From the NCBI GenBank assembly GCA_005888335.1, contig VAWY01000026.1:1-37071 (forward strand): a stretch of DNA of 37,071 bases, read 5' to 3'. The stretch comes from Actinomycetota bacterium. GTDB lineage: Bacteria; Actinomycetota; Thermoleophilia; Solirubrobacterales; Solirubrobacteraceae. The notes beneath the pieces were generated by a model. The model worked only from the letters and a program-made list of their open reading frames with translations. It did no database searches and was not told the origin of the DNA. The position numbers were made by a program, and so were the translations under genes. Below are positions 28,438 through 36,601 of this stretch, in pieces (the first letter of the stretch is position 1; every line of letters starts with the position of its first letter).

Positions 28438-29883
28438 GTGTCCGCCGACGCCACAAGCCTGCCGCTGACCAGCACGAGCGCGAGCGCGCCCGTTGCCCGC
28501 GCGGCGCATCGCTGGGCCGGACTCGTCGTGGTCTGCCTCGGCATGATGATGACGTTCCTGAACATCACCCAGACGGTCGCGACGCTCGCTCCGCTGCAGC
28601 AGGACCTGCACGTCTCGAGCGCCGACCTGGTCTGGGTGGCAAGCGTCTACTCGATGGTCGTCGCCAGCCTCGTCCTCTCGGCCGGCACGCTCGGCGACAT
28701 CCTGGGCCGGCGCGCGGTGTTCGCCGTCGGGGCCGCGGTGCTGGGCGCCGGGAGCCTGGTGGTCTTCGCCTCCTCGAGCGCGCTCGGCGTGATCGCCGGC
28801 CAGGCGATCATGGGGGCGGGCGGGGCGCTGATCCTGCCCAACAGCCTGGCGATCGTCACGCACGCGTTCACCGACCCCCACGAGCGCACGACCGCGGTGA
28901 GCATCTGGGCTGCCGTCTCCGGCATCGGCCTGGCGATCGGGCCGCTGACCGCCGGAGCGCTGCTGGAGGTCTTCTCCTGGCACAGCGTCTTCCTCGTCAA
29001 CGTGGTCCTGGCGGTCGCCGTGCTCGCCCTCACACGGGTCTTCGTCGCCGACAGCCGCCATCCGGATCGCCGGCTCGACCGGCCGGGGCTGGTGCTGGCG
29101 ATCCTGGCGATCGCCTCGCTGAACTACGCGGTCATCGAGGGCGGACACGGCAGCCTCGGCGACACGAAGGTCGTCGCGGCGTTCGTCGTGGCCGTCATCG
29201 CGGGACTGGCCTTCGTCGGCGTCGAGGCCCGTTCGCGGACGCCGATGCTGCAACTGCCGCTGTTCCGGATCCCGTCGTTCAGCGCCGCCAACGCCGTCGC
29301 GGTCGTCGCCCAGTACGGCGCGGTCGGCATCCCGATCGCCCAGGTCCTGTACTTCGAGCTCGTCCGGCACGAGTCGATCCTGTCCACCGGCCTGCTCCTG
29401 CTGCCGCTGATGGCCACGTACGTGATCGTCAGCTCCGTGGCCGCGCGGATCGTTCGCCGCGCGGGCTTCAAGGCGACGATCAGCGCGGGTCTGCTGCTCA
29501 GCGCGGCCGGGACGCTGCTGATGCTCACCCAGCAGCCGACGACCTCGTTCGCGCTCACGGCGGTCTTCTTGACGGTGTTCGGCGCGGGCATCGGGCTGAT
29601 CCTCCCGCCGGCCACCGCGGCCGCCGTCATCAGCGTGCCCCACCGCGAGGGCGGGATGGCGAGCGGCACGGTCAACATGTTCCGCCAGGTCGGGAACACG
29701 CTCGGGGCGAGCATCACCGGCACGATCGTGACCAGCGGCCTGGCCTCGCGGCTGCCGACCCAGTCCTTCGGCGACGCCTTTGCCGGCGCGATGCACACCG
29801 CGGTCCTGGTGCCCGGGATCGCCGCTCTGGTGGGCGCCGGGGCCGCCGTCGCCTTCATCAACGCCCGTCCGGCTCACCGCTGA
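28438..29883 (+). CDS. MFS exporter, DHA2-like
   Basis: A 481-residue 14-helix transporter. The first helix WAGLVVVCLGMMMTFLNITQ is followed by VASVYSMVVASLVLSAGTLG and GDILGRRAVFAVG (motif A), then GGALILPNSLAIV and IGLAIGPLTAGALLEVFSWH (motif C). The D of the usual LDxTVVNVAL is replaced by FLNITQTVATL, which is unusual for drug antiporters. A 30-residue polar N-terminus precedes the first helix. GTG 28438 follows GGGAGAG. The thiolase gene begins 23 bases after the stop, so they are likely co-transcribed, with HxlR opposite. Confidence 0.9.
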   Translation: MSADATSLPLTSTSASAPVARAAHRWAGLVVVCLGMMMTFLNITQTVATLAPLQQDLHVSSADLVWVASVYSMVVASLVLSAGTLGDILGRRAVFAVGAAVLGAGSLVVFASSSALGVIAGQAIMGAGGALILPNSLAIVTHAFTDPHERTTAVSIWAAVSGIGLAIGPLTAGALLEVFSWHSVFLVNVVLAVAVLALTRVFVADSRHPDRRLDRPGLVLAILAIASLNYAVIEGGHGSLGDTKVVAAFVVAVIAGLAFVGVEARSRTPMLQLPLFRIPSFSAANAVAVVAQYGAVGIPIAQVLYFELVRHESILSTGLLLLPLMATYVIVSSVAARIVRRAGFKATISAGLLLSAAGTLLMLTQQPTTSFALTAVFLTVFGAGIGLILPPATAAAVISVPHREGGMASGTVNMFRQVGNTLGASITGTIVTSGLASRLPTQSFGDAFAGAMHTAVLVPGIAALVGAGAAVAFINARPAHR

Positions 29884-29906
29884 GCCGCAACCGAGGAGAC
29901 AGCACC

Positions 29907-31094
29907 ATGTCGACAACCAACGGAAGCCGCTGGCAGGGCCGCGAGGTCGTCATCGTCGAGGCGGCGCGCACGCCGATCGGCCGCGGCCACCAGACGAAGG
30001 GCTGGTTCCGCGACGTCCATCCCAACGAGCTGCTCGGCGCCGCCTACCGCGCGGTCATCGATCGCGCCGGGATCGATGCCGAGCTTGTCGAGGACGTCGT
30101 CGCCGGAGCCGTCTCGCAGGTCGGCGAGCAGTCGAACAACATCGCGCGCAACGCCTGGCTGCAGGCCGGGCTGCCGGTGACGACACCGGCCACGACGGTC
30201 GACCGCCAGTGCGGGTCGGGCCAGCAGGCGGTCTCGTTCGCCGCCGGGCTGATCGCTGCGGGCGTGCACGACGTGATGATCGGCGCCGGCGTCGAGCACA
30301 TGGGCCGCGTGCCGATGGGCTCCAACGTCGCGCACGCCGACGAGTTCGGCACGCCGTTCCCGCCCGAGCTGATGGAGCGCTACGAGCTCGTCCCGCAGGG
30401 CATCTCGGCCGAGCTGATCGCGAAGCAGTGGGAGATCCCGCGCTCCGAGCAGGACGCCCTCGGCCTGCGCTCGCACCAGCTCGCGGTGCGCGCCACCGAC
30501 GAGGGCCGCTTCGAGCGCGAGATCATCCCGCTCGAGGCCGACGGCGAGCTGCGCACGACCGACCAGGGCATCCGCCGCGACACCACCCTCGAGGCGCTCG
30601 CCGCGCTCAAGCCGGCGTTCAAGGAGGACGGCACGGTCACCGCGGGCAACTCGTCGCAGATCTCCGACGGCGCCGCCGCGGTGCTGCTCATGGCGCGCGA
30701 GAAGGCCGACGAGCTCGGCCTCGCGCCGCGCGCGCGGGTCTTCGACGCGACGACGGTCGGCGTGGATCCGGTGATCATGCTGACCGGCCCGATCCCCGCC
30801 ACGCGCACGCTGCTCGCCCGCAACGGGATGACGATCTCCGACGTCGACCTCATCGAGATCAACGAGGCCTTCGCGTCGGTGGTCTGCGCCTGGCGGCGCG
30901 AGCTCGAGCCCGACATGGACCGCGTGAACGTCAACGGCGGGGCGCTCGCGCTCGGCCACCCGCTGGGCTCGTCCGGCGCGCGGCTGGTGACCACGCTGCT
31001 GCACGAGCTCGAGCGCTCCGACAGCGAGCTCGGCCTGGTGACGATGTGCACCGCCGGGGGCACGGGAACGGGCACGCTGATCCAGCGCATCTGA
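29907..31094 (+). CDS. Thiolase / acetyl-CoA acyltransferase
   Basis: A 395-residue thiolase catalysing acyl transfer between acyl-CoA and acetyl-CoA, either degrading beta-ketoacyl-CoA or condensing two acetyl-CoA. The nucleophile Cys102 is in RQCGSG, the NEAFAS motif is present, His351 in GGALALGHPLGSSG and Cys381 in TMCTAGGTGTG complete the active site. ATG 29907 follows GAGGAGAC. Location behind the MFS gene and HxlR suggests the pair is expressed together, perhaps for a fatty-acid-like or aromatic compound (inference). No beta-oxidation partner gene is adjacent. Confidence 0.93.
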   Translation: MSTTNGSRWQGREVVIVEAARTPIGRGHQTKGWFRDVHPNELLGAAYRAVIDRAGIDAELVEDVVAGAVSQVGEQSNNIARNAWLQAGLPVTTPATTVDRQCGSGQQAVSFAAGLIAAGVHDVMIGAGVEHMGRVPMGSNVAHADEFGTPFPPELMERYELVPQGISAELIAKQWEIPRSEQDALGLRSHQLAVRATDEGRFEREIIPLEADGELRTTDQGIRRDTTLEALAALKPAFKEDGTVTAGNSSQISDGAAAVLLMAREKADELGLAPRARVFDATTVGVDPVIMLTGPIPATRTLLARNGMTISDVDLIEINEAFASVVCAWRRELEPDMDRVNVNGGALALGHPLGSSGARLVTTLLHELERSDSELGLVTMCTAGGTGTGTLIQRI

Positions 31095-31109
31095 TGGTGG
31101 GCGAGACGT

Positions 31110-31149
31110 CCGGCGCCCGGGCGACGGCAAGCTCGTCGCCCGGCGCCGG
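31110..31149. terminator. Strong bidirectional hairpin between convergent genes
   Basis: Arms at 31110-31126 and 31134-31149 are complementary over 16 base pairs with a single bulged C, leaving a seven-base loop. The hairpin fills most of the gap between the thiolase stop and the convergent DHFR-like stop, so it would end transcription from both sides. Confidence 0.65.
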
Positions 31150-31167
31150 GTTCGCCTCCAGCGGCGA

Positions 31168-31743
31168 TCAGCTGGTCGTCTGCGCCGGCTGGTAGATGAG
31201 GATCGTCACGCCGTCGCCGACGGTCCGCGACTCGGCGAGGCGCAGGCGCTTCTTGTCGCTCGTGCCGTCGAAGAGCCGCTTGCCCGAGCCGAGCACGACC
31301 GGGAAGACCATCAGCCGCAGCTCGTCGACGAGGTCGTGCTCGACCAGCGCCTGGACGAGCTGCGCGCTGCCGTGGACGTAGACGTCCCCGGCCGCGGTGT
31401 CTCGCAGCCTCGAGACCTCCTCGACGAGGTCGCCCTTGAGCACCGTCGAGTTGTTCCACTCGGGGTTCTCGAGGGTCGAGGAGACGACGTACTTGGGCAT
31501 CCCGTTGAACTTGGCGGCGAACTCGCCCTCCCTGGACGGCCAGGCGGCGGCGAAGCCCTCGTAGGTCCGGCGCCCGAGCAGGAGCGCCTCCGCGCCGAGG
31601 GTCTCGTCGAGCTTGAACTTGTTGCCCTCCTCGCCACGGTCGATCTCGAACGTCCAGCCTCCGTGCTTGTAGTCCTCGCCTCCGCCGGGCGCCTCCATGA
31701 CGCCGTCCAGCGAGACGAACTCGGTCACGACGATCCTTCCCAT
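31168..31743 (-). CDS. Dihydrofolate reductase / RibD C-terminal family protein
   Basis: A 191-residue NADPH-dependent reductase-like protein. It begins GRIVVTEFVSLDGVMEAPGG, and contains ALLLGRRTYEGFAAAWPSRE, the DHFR-superfamily nucleotide site, then KYVVSSTLENPEWNNSTVL and VYVHGSAQLVQALVEHDLVD. These are typical of the RibD_C-like group (YwjB/YyaP type), not of true folate reductases. The substrate is unknown. ATG 31743 follows GAAGGAGGAT. It lies 63 bases downstream of the MFS gene on the same strand. Confidence 0.9.
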   Translation of the reverse strand: MGRIVVTEFVSLDGVMEAPGGGEDYKHGGWTFEIDRGEEGNKFKLDETLGAEALLLGRRTYEGFAAAWPSREGEFAAKFNGMPKYVVSSTLENPEWNNSTVLKGDLVEEVSRLRDTAAGDVYVHGSAQLVQALVEHDLVDELRLMVFPVVLGSGKRLFDGTSDKKRLRLAESRTVGDGVTILIYQPAQTTS

Positions 31744-31806
31744 CTCGATCCTCCTTCTCGTTTGACGATCAGACCGGGCGGCCGGCCAAAAGTCATCCCT
31801 GCCTGG

Positions 31807-33237
31807 CTAGTGGGCTCCCTCCGCCCGGGCGCGCCGCGGCAGGCGCCACGACGCCGCGAAGGCCAGCGCGAGCGGCACGAGGCTCAGCAGCGTGGTGCTC
31901 GTCATGGCCTGCGCCGGGAGGCGGTGGTCGTCGAGGTAGGCGAAGAAGATCGTCGCCAGCACCGCGATGCCGAGCGCGCTGCCCAGCTGCTGAACGGCGT
32001 TGAGCACGCCGGAGGCCGAGCCGACCTCGTGCTCGGCGACCCCGGCCAGGATGAAGTCGAACAGCGGCGGCAGCGCGACGCCCATGCCCATGCCGGCCAG
32101 CAGCTCGCCGGGCACGAGCGTCCAGCTCGAGACGCCCTCACCCGCGCCGTCGACCATCACCGCCAGGACGACAAGCCCGAGCGCCATGACGCCGAAGCCG
32201 GCCTGCATCGAGAGCCGGCCGAAGCGCTGCGCCAGCGGGTACGAGGCCGGCGCCGTGAGCGCGACGCCGACCGCGAACGGCGCGAGCGTCAGGCCGGTGC
32301 GCAGCGGCGAGAAGCCCTCGCCGAGCTGGCAGAACAGCGACAGCACCAGGTTCAGGCCGATCATCGCTGCGAAGAAGCAGACGGCGACGAGCAGGCCGCT
32401 GGTGAACGCCCCGTTGCGCAGCAGGCTGGGCGCGATCAGCGCGCGGTCGCGGTGGCGGCGCTCGTAGCCGGTGAAGGCGGCGAACGCGGCCACGCCGGCG
32501 CCCAGCAGCGCGAAGCACCACAGCGGCCAGCCGACCTCGCGGCCCTGGACCAGCGGGTAGATCAGCGCCAGCGAGGCGAGCGTGACGAGCGTCGCCCCGC
32601 CCGGATCGAGCCGGGCGCCGCGGTCGGCCGGGGTGGGGGGCATGACGCGCAGCGCGCCGGCCAGCCCGGAAGCGCCGAGCGGCACGTTGACCAGGAAGAT
32701 CGCCCGCCAGCCGGTGCCGAGCAGGTCGGCGTCGACGAGCGCGCCGCCGATGATCGGCGACGCTACCGCCGCGAGCCCGATGACCGGCCCGAAGGCGGCG
32801 AACGCCTTGGTGATCTCGTCCTCGGCGAAGACCTGCCTGATCATCCCGAAGCCCTGCGGGATCAGCAGCGCGCCGAACGCGCCCTGCACCGCGCGCAGCG
32901 CGATCAGCGCTTCCGGCGAGGGCGCGGCGGCGCACAGCGCCGAGGCGGCGGTGAAGCCGACGATCCCGACCATGAACAGGCGGCGGCGCCCGTAGCGGTC
33001 GCCGAGCCGGCCGCCGGTGATCAGCAGGACGGCGAAGGCGAGCGTGTAGGCCGCGCCGAGCCACTGGAGCGTCGTCGCGCTGCCGCCGAGGTCGGCGCGG
33101 ATCGACGGGGCCGCGACGTTGACGATCGTGCCGTCGATCAGATCCATGACCTCGGCGACGAGGACGATCGCGAGGACGGCCCAGCGCAGCCGGTAGCGCG
33201 CCGGGGCGGCGGTCGATGAGGCGATGGTGGTGGACAT
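31807..33237 (-). CDS. MFS exporter, DHA2 (EmrB/QacA) family
   Basis: A 476-residue 14-helix antiporter. LRWAVLAIVLVAEVMDLIDG and TIVNVAAPSIRADLG form the first block, GGRLGDRYGRRRLFMVG motif A, GALLIPQGFGMIRQVF and AAVASPIIGGALVDADLLGT the middle, and GWRAIFLVNVPLGA the motif next to helix 6. ATG 33237 follows CAAGGAGCC. The TetR gene is divergent, with paired dyads between, making a repressor-pump module. The DHFR-like gene lies downstream on the same strand. Confidence 0.92.
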   Translation of the reverse strand: MSTTIASSTAAPARYRLRWAVLAIVLVAEVMDLIDGTIVNVAAPSIRADLGGSATTLQWLGAAYTLAFAVLLITGGRLGDRYGRRRLFMVGIVGFTAASALCAAAPSPEALIALRAVQGAFGALLIPQGFGMIRQVFAEDEITKAFAAFGPVIGLAAVASPIIGGALVDADLLGTGWRAIFLVNVPLGASGLAGALRVMPPTPADRGARLDPGGATLVTLASLALIYPLVQGREVGWPLWCFALLGAGVAAFAAFTGYERRHRDRALIAPSLLRNGAFTSGLLVAVCFFAAMIGLNLVLSLFCQLGEGFSPLRTGLTLAPFAVGVALTAPASYPLAQRFGRLSMQAGFGVMALGLVVLAVMVDGAGEGVSSWTLVPGELLAGMGMGVALPPLFDFILAGVAEHEVGSASGVLNAVQQLGSALGIAVLATIFFAYLDDHRLPAQAMTSTTLLSLVPLALAFAASWRLPRRARAEGAH

Positions 33238-33271
33238 GTGGCTCCTTGACGCTCTGAGGGTTGCGATCAAC

Positions 33272-33308
33272 GTTCGTGACGAACAGCGTACGTAGCGAAC
33301 GCCGTTCG
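33272..33308. promoter_or_regulatory. Twin TetR-type dyads between MFS and TetR genes
   Basis: GTTCGTGACGAAC (33272-33284) has arms GTTCG/CGAAC. CGAACGCCGTTCG (33296-33308) is the same pair of arms in opposite order. Their centres are 24 bases apart. They lie in the 93-base divergent gap, so binding would affect both genes. Confidence 0.5.
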
Positions 33309-33318
33309 TGTCAACTGG

Positions 33319-33324
33319 TAGGCT
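33319..33324 (+). promoter_or_regulatory. Probable -10 box of leaderless tetR mRNA
   Basis: TAGGCT lies six bases before the ATG of the TetR gene, and no ribosome site is present. The twin dyads end 11 bases upstream. Confidence 0.4.
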
Positions 33325-33330
33325 GAGCGC

Positions 33331-34044
33331 ATGGGCCGCAGCACCCGCGACCGCCCGGCCAAGCCTCCGCTCAGTCGCGACGCGGTGGTGGCCGCGGGCC
33401 TCGACGTCCTGCGCGCGGACGGGATCGACGCGGTGACCATGCGGCGCGTCGCGGCGGAGCTCGACACCGGTCCGGCCTCGCTGTACGTCTACGTCCGCAA
33501 CCGCCAGGACCTGCTGGACCAGATGTTCGACGCGGTCGCCGGCGAGATCGCCCTGGGCGACGAGCCGGACCCGGCGCGCTGGCGCGAGCAGCTCACGGCG
33601 CTGCTGATGCGCGCGCGGGAGGCCATGGACCGCCACCCGGGCGTCGCCCGCGTGCCGCTCGCCAACGTCCCGACCGGACCCAACGCCGTCCGCGTCGCCG
33701 AGCGGATGCTCGCGCTGATGCGCGCCGGCGGCATCGACGATCGCGTGTCGGCGTGGGCGACCGACGCGATCTTCCTCTACGTCAACGCCGCGTCCTACGA
33801 GGCGAGCATCTACCTCGAGGAGGGCACGTCCTCAGACGACGCCGGCGAAGAGATCCATGGGCAGTTCAGCGCGCTGCCCGCGGACGAGTTCCCGACCATC
33901 TTCTCGATGCTCGGGCACCTGACCTCCGGCAGCGCCGATCAGCGCTTCGCCTTCGGCCTGCAGCTCATGATCGAGGGACTGCTGCACGTGAAGCCGCCGG
34001 CGCCTCAAGGAGCCGCTGCAGGGTCGCGAGGCCGTCCAGGATGA
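33331..34044 (+). CDS. TetR-family transcriptional regulator (TetR_C_1 type)
   Basis: A 237-residue repressor-like protein. The helix-turn-helix part is LSRDAVVAAGLDVLRADGID, AVTMRRVAAELDTGPASLYV and YVRNRQDLLDQMFD. The C-terminal ligand domain (WREQLTALLMRAREAMDRHP, later FAFGLQLMIEGLLHV) is like that of tetracycline-type TetR regulators that control divergent pumps. It ends with a Pro/Gly-rich tail of about 16 residues. Divergent gene order and twin dyads make control of the MFS exporter probable. Confidence 0.9.
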   Translation: MGRSTRDRPAKPPLSRDAVVAAGLDVLRADGIDAVTMRRVAAELDTGPASLYVYVRNRQDLLDQMFDAVAGEIALGDEPDPARWREQLTALLMRAREAMDRHPGVARVPLANVPTGPNAVRVAERMLALMRAGGIDDRVSAWATDAIFLYVNAASYEASIYLEEGTSSDDAGEEIHGQFSALPADEFPTIFSMLGHLTSGSADQRFAFGLQLMIEGLLHVKPPAPQGAAAGSRGRPG

Positions 34045-34052
34045 CGGCTCGC

Positions 34053-34649
34053 TCACGCCGGAGTGCGCCGCGGGCAGGGCCTCGGGATCAGCCGCGGGAC
34101 CTGCCGGCGGTAGCGCTCGTACTCCTCGGCGAACTCCTCGCCCAGCAGCCGCTCCTCGGCACGGATCTTCACCAGCAGCACGAGCGCGACGGCGGCGAGC
34201 ACCGCGATCCACCGGCCGAGGCCCTGCGTCAGCGTCGTGCCCACCACCATGCCGAGGATCCCGGTGTAGATCGGATGCCTGGTCACCGCGTAGGGGCCGC
34301 TGGTCCGCAGCACGTGGCGCTGCTTGGTGATCGCCGCCGCGGACCACATGTCGCCCAGCGCGACGCGCGCCCAGACCGTGCCGGCGGTCGCCGCGATCAG
34401 GACGACCAGGCCGACCACACGGATCCATGGCATGCCTGCGCCGAACGGCCGCCAGAGAGATGCGGGCGTGGCCGCGACGATGAGCGCCAGAGCGAAACCG
34501 GCCAGCGACGCGAGGTCGCGATCCGCCCGCCGGCGGACGGCAGGCCCGCGCCGGCTGACGAGGATCGCGCCGGCGATCCAGACGACGCCGACCAGGCCCC
34601 AGCAGGCCCAGGTTCCCGCGTTCGTGACGTCGTGTACGACGTGTCGCAT
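34053..34649 (-). CDS. Isoprenylcysteine carboxyl methyltransferase-family membrane protein
   Basis: A 198-residue membrane methyltransferase-like protein with about five hydrophobic segments (11-28, 42-58, 68-86, 118-134 and 136-152). The family C-terminal signature is complete: GPYAVTRHPIYTGILG, KIRAEERLLGEEFAEEYERY and RQVPRLIP, which binds S-adenosylmethionine in ICMT/PEMT-like enzymes. In bacteria these act on lipids or small isoprenoids; the substrate here is unknown. ATG 34649 has no ribosome site, and its first codons overlap two dyads. It is convergent with the TetR gene, with 8 bases between. Confidence 0.87.
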   Translation of the reverse strand: MRHVVHDVTNAGTWACWGLVGVVWIAGAILVSRRGPAVRRRADRDLASLAGFALALIVAATPASLWRPFGAGMPWIRVVGLVVLIAATAGTVWARVALGDMWSAAAITKQRHVLRTSGPYAVTRHPIYTGILGMVVGTTLTQGLGRWIAVLAAVALVLLVKIRAEERLLGEEFAEEYERYRRQVPRLIPRPCPRRTPA

Positions 34650-34656
34650 ACGACGT
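34628..34656. promoter_or_regulatory. Paired dyads around the ICMT start codon
   Basis: ACGTCGT-GT-ACGACGT (34628-34643) is a perfect seven-base inverted repeat; directly after it GTCGCATACGAC repeats the GTCG/CGAC arms around the start codon. Such a site could bind a repressor covering the start. It overlaps coding sequence, so codon use could also explain part of it. Confidence 0.3.
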
Positions 34657-34710
34657 AATGTGGCGCTCCGGAGCTGCGACGATCGCCAGAGCGAACCAGA
34701 GGAGGCCCAC

Positions 34711-35127
34711 ATGGCCGAGTTCCCTGCGCCCGAGAAGGGAATCGTCCTGACGCACTTCATCGTCTCCGATGACGTCGAGCGATCGCGCCGCTTCTACACC
34801 GAGGTTCTCGGCGGCGAGGCCGTGCTGGAGGGCGAGCCGTCGATCGTCGCGCTCGCCAACGGCTGGGTCATCATCAACGTCGGCGGGGGTCCGACCGACG
34901 ACAAGCCGACGGTCACCCTCGAGGCGCCGACCGACACCAACCGCGTGAGCAGCTTCCTCAACATCCGCGTGGCGGACATCGAGGCCGTCTACGCCGACTG
35001 GAGCGCTCGCGGCGCCGAGTTCCTGACGCCGCCGGTGGACCACGGCCGTGAGATCCGCTGCTACGTCCGCGACCCGGACGGGCACCTGATCGAAGTCGGC
35101 CAGGCGACCGGCATCCTCCAACGCTGA
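34711..35127 (+). CDS. VOC-family (glyoxalase/bleomycin-resistance fold) protein
   Basis: A 138-residue metal-dependent or binding protein with the beta-alpha-beta-beta-beta fold. It begins IVLTHFIVSDDVERSRRFYT with a candidate metal ligand His, then EVLGGEAVLEG, a second half SSFLNIRVADIEAVYADWSA and RCYVRDPDGHLIEVGQ, where Glu is a second ligand. It may act in dioxygenase, isomerase or resistance chemistry; family alone does not decide. ATG 34711 follows AGAGGAGGC. The FAD monooxygenase begins six bases after its stop, so the two are probably one operon. Confidence 0.92.
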   Translation: MAEFPAPEKGIVLTHFIVSDDVERSRRFYTEVLGGEAVLEGEPSIVALANGWVIINVGGGPTDDKPTVTLEAPTDTNRVSSFLNIRVADIEAVYADWSARGAEFLTPPVDHGREIRCYVRDPDGHLIEVGQATGILQR

Positions 35128-35133
35128 GGCGGG

Positions 35134-36384
35134 ATGCAACGCACCGCCTGCTGCGTCGTCGGGGGAGGGCCCGCCGGGATGATGCTCGGCCTCGTTCTCG
35201 CCCGGGCCGGCGTTCCCGTCACCGTCCTGGAGAAGCACGACGACTTCCTGCGCGACTTTCGCGGCGACACGGTGCACGCCTCGACGCTGACGCTGCTCGA
35301 CGAGCTCGGACTCGGCGAGCGGTTCGCGGCGATGCCGCACCGCGTCCTGGAGCGCGCGCAGGTGCCCCTCCAATCGGACGAGGGCCTGGTGGTCGACCTC
35401 CGGGTGCTCCCGGGGCCGCACAAGCACATCGCCATGGTGCCGCAGTGGGACTTCCTGGACCTGCTGGCAGATACCGGCCGCGAGGAGCCGTCGTTCACGT
35501 TGCGCATGGGTGTCGAGGTCGTCGACCTGCTGCGCGAGGACGGCCGCGTGGTCGGCGTGCGTTACCGCAACGCGGACGGCAGCGGCGGCGAGCTGCGGGC
35601 GGCCGTGACCGTCGGGTGCGACGGACGGGCCTCCACCGTGCGAGCCGCGAGCGGCCTGCGCGTGCGCGAGTTCGGGGTACCGCTGGACGCCTGGTGGTTT
35701 CGCCTCCCCCGCCACGAGGGCGACCTCGAGGGCCTCACCGGGCGGGTGCGCGACGGTGCCGTGCTCGTCGCCATCGACCGCGGCGACTACTTCCAGCTGG
35801 CCTACGTGATCCGCAAGGGCAGCGACGAGCGGCTGCGCGCGGAAGGGATCGAGGCCTTCCGGAGGCGCATCGCGGCGGTCATCCCGGAGCTCGCCGACCG
35901 TGTCGGCGCGGTGCGCTCGTGGGACGACGTGAAGCTGCTCACGGTGCGCCTGGACCGGATGCCGCGCTGGTACCGGCCGGGGCTGCTGTGCATCGGGGAT
36001 GCCGCGCACGCGATGTCGCCGGTCGGCGGGGTCGGGATCAACCTCGCCGTCCAGGACGCCGTGGCCGCCGCGCGCTACCTCGCCGCGCCTCTGCAGCGCG
36101 GCGAGGTGCATGCGCGCGACCTGGCCCGCGTGCAGGCGCGCCGGTGGGTGCCGGCGGTCCTGACGCAGTCGCTGCAGCGGCTCGCCCACCGTTTCGTCAT
36201 CAAGCCGAGCCTCGAGGGTGATGGCGGCCGCCGCGCCGGCGGATCTCCACGGCTGTTCCGGCTCCTGCGGCGTTTCGGCCGGCTGCAGGCGATCCCCGCC
36301 TACATCGTGGCGATCGGCGTGCTCCCCGAGCACGCGCCGTCCTTCGCGCGCCGGTCGCCGGCTGCCCGCGACGCCGGCTCATAG
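35134..36384 (+). CDS. FAD-dependent monooxygenase (PHBH fold)
   Basis: A 416-residue flavoprotein hydroxylase-like enzyme. Gly10-x-Gly12-x-x-Gly15 in GGGPAG and Glu33 (VLEK) bind FAD; the DG motif is in GCDGRAST; the GD motif, GDAAHAMSP, has Gly288-Asp289 and is followed by GGVGINLAVQDA. These three mark the p-hydroxybenzoate hydroxylase family. The substrate is unknown; members hydroxylate aromatic rings or epoxidise. The C-terminal basic stretch after residue 345 has no known role. It is coupled to the VOC gene. Confidence 0.9.
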   Translation: MQRTACCVVGGGPAGMMLGLVLARAGVPVTVLEKHDDFLRDFRGDTVHASTLTLLDELGLGERFAAMPHRVLERAQVPLQSDEGLVVDLRVLPGPHKHIAMVPQWDFLDLLADTGREEPSFTLRMGVEVVDLLREDGRVVGVRYRNADGSGGELRAAVTVGCDGRASTVRAASGLRVREFGVPLDAWWFRLPRHEGDLEGLTGRVRDGAVLVAIDRGDYFQLAYVIRKGSDERLRAEGIEAFRRRIAAVIPELADRVGAVRSWDDVKLLTVRLDRMPRWYRPGLLCIGDAAHAMSPVGGVGINLAVQDAVAAARYLAAPLQRGEVHARDLARVQARRWVPAVLTQSLQRLAHRFVIKPSLEGDGGRRAGGSPRLFRLLRRFGRLQAIPAYIVAIGVLPEHAPSFARRSPAARDAGS

Positions 36385-36581
36385 CGCCTCAACCGCGTCG
36401 CCGCCTCCTCGGCGGCCGGACGATCGGAAGCCCCAGGCCGCGCTCGCGCATCTCCATAGGCCGTGCCGCTCCTCCGCCTCGCACTCGAGCCCGTCGCCGA
36501 TCCGGGTCTCTACGGCGATCTCGTCCAGCTCGGCGAAGTCATCCCGTGGTGCTGAGCGGGCGTGTCGATTTCCGGCTGGCC
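36385..36581 (-). other. Gap with a possible decayed coding remnant
   Basis: About 200 bases without an intact gene. On minus (about 36545-36460) one frame reads DFAELDEIAVETRIGDGLEC with G/C-rich third positions and A/T-rich second positions, a coding-like pattern. It has no start codon nearby and continues into an Arg/Gly-rich end. It may be a gene remnant. A 30-codon GTG-started frame on plus over the same bases has weaker coding character. Confidence 0.2.
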
Positions 36582-36601
36582 CGCCTGACCGCGGTCAGGC
36601 G
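36582..36601. terminator. 20-base perfect palindrome over a stop codon
   Basis: CGCCTGACCGCGGTCAGGCG is a perfect palindrome containing the stop codon of the small charged protein gene (36595-36597, minus). It probably ends the csp transcript. It resembles in placement the palindrome at 16906-16927. Confidence 0.5.
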
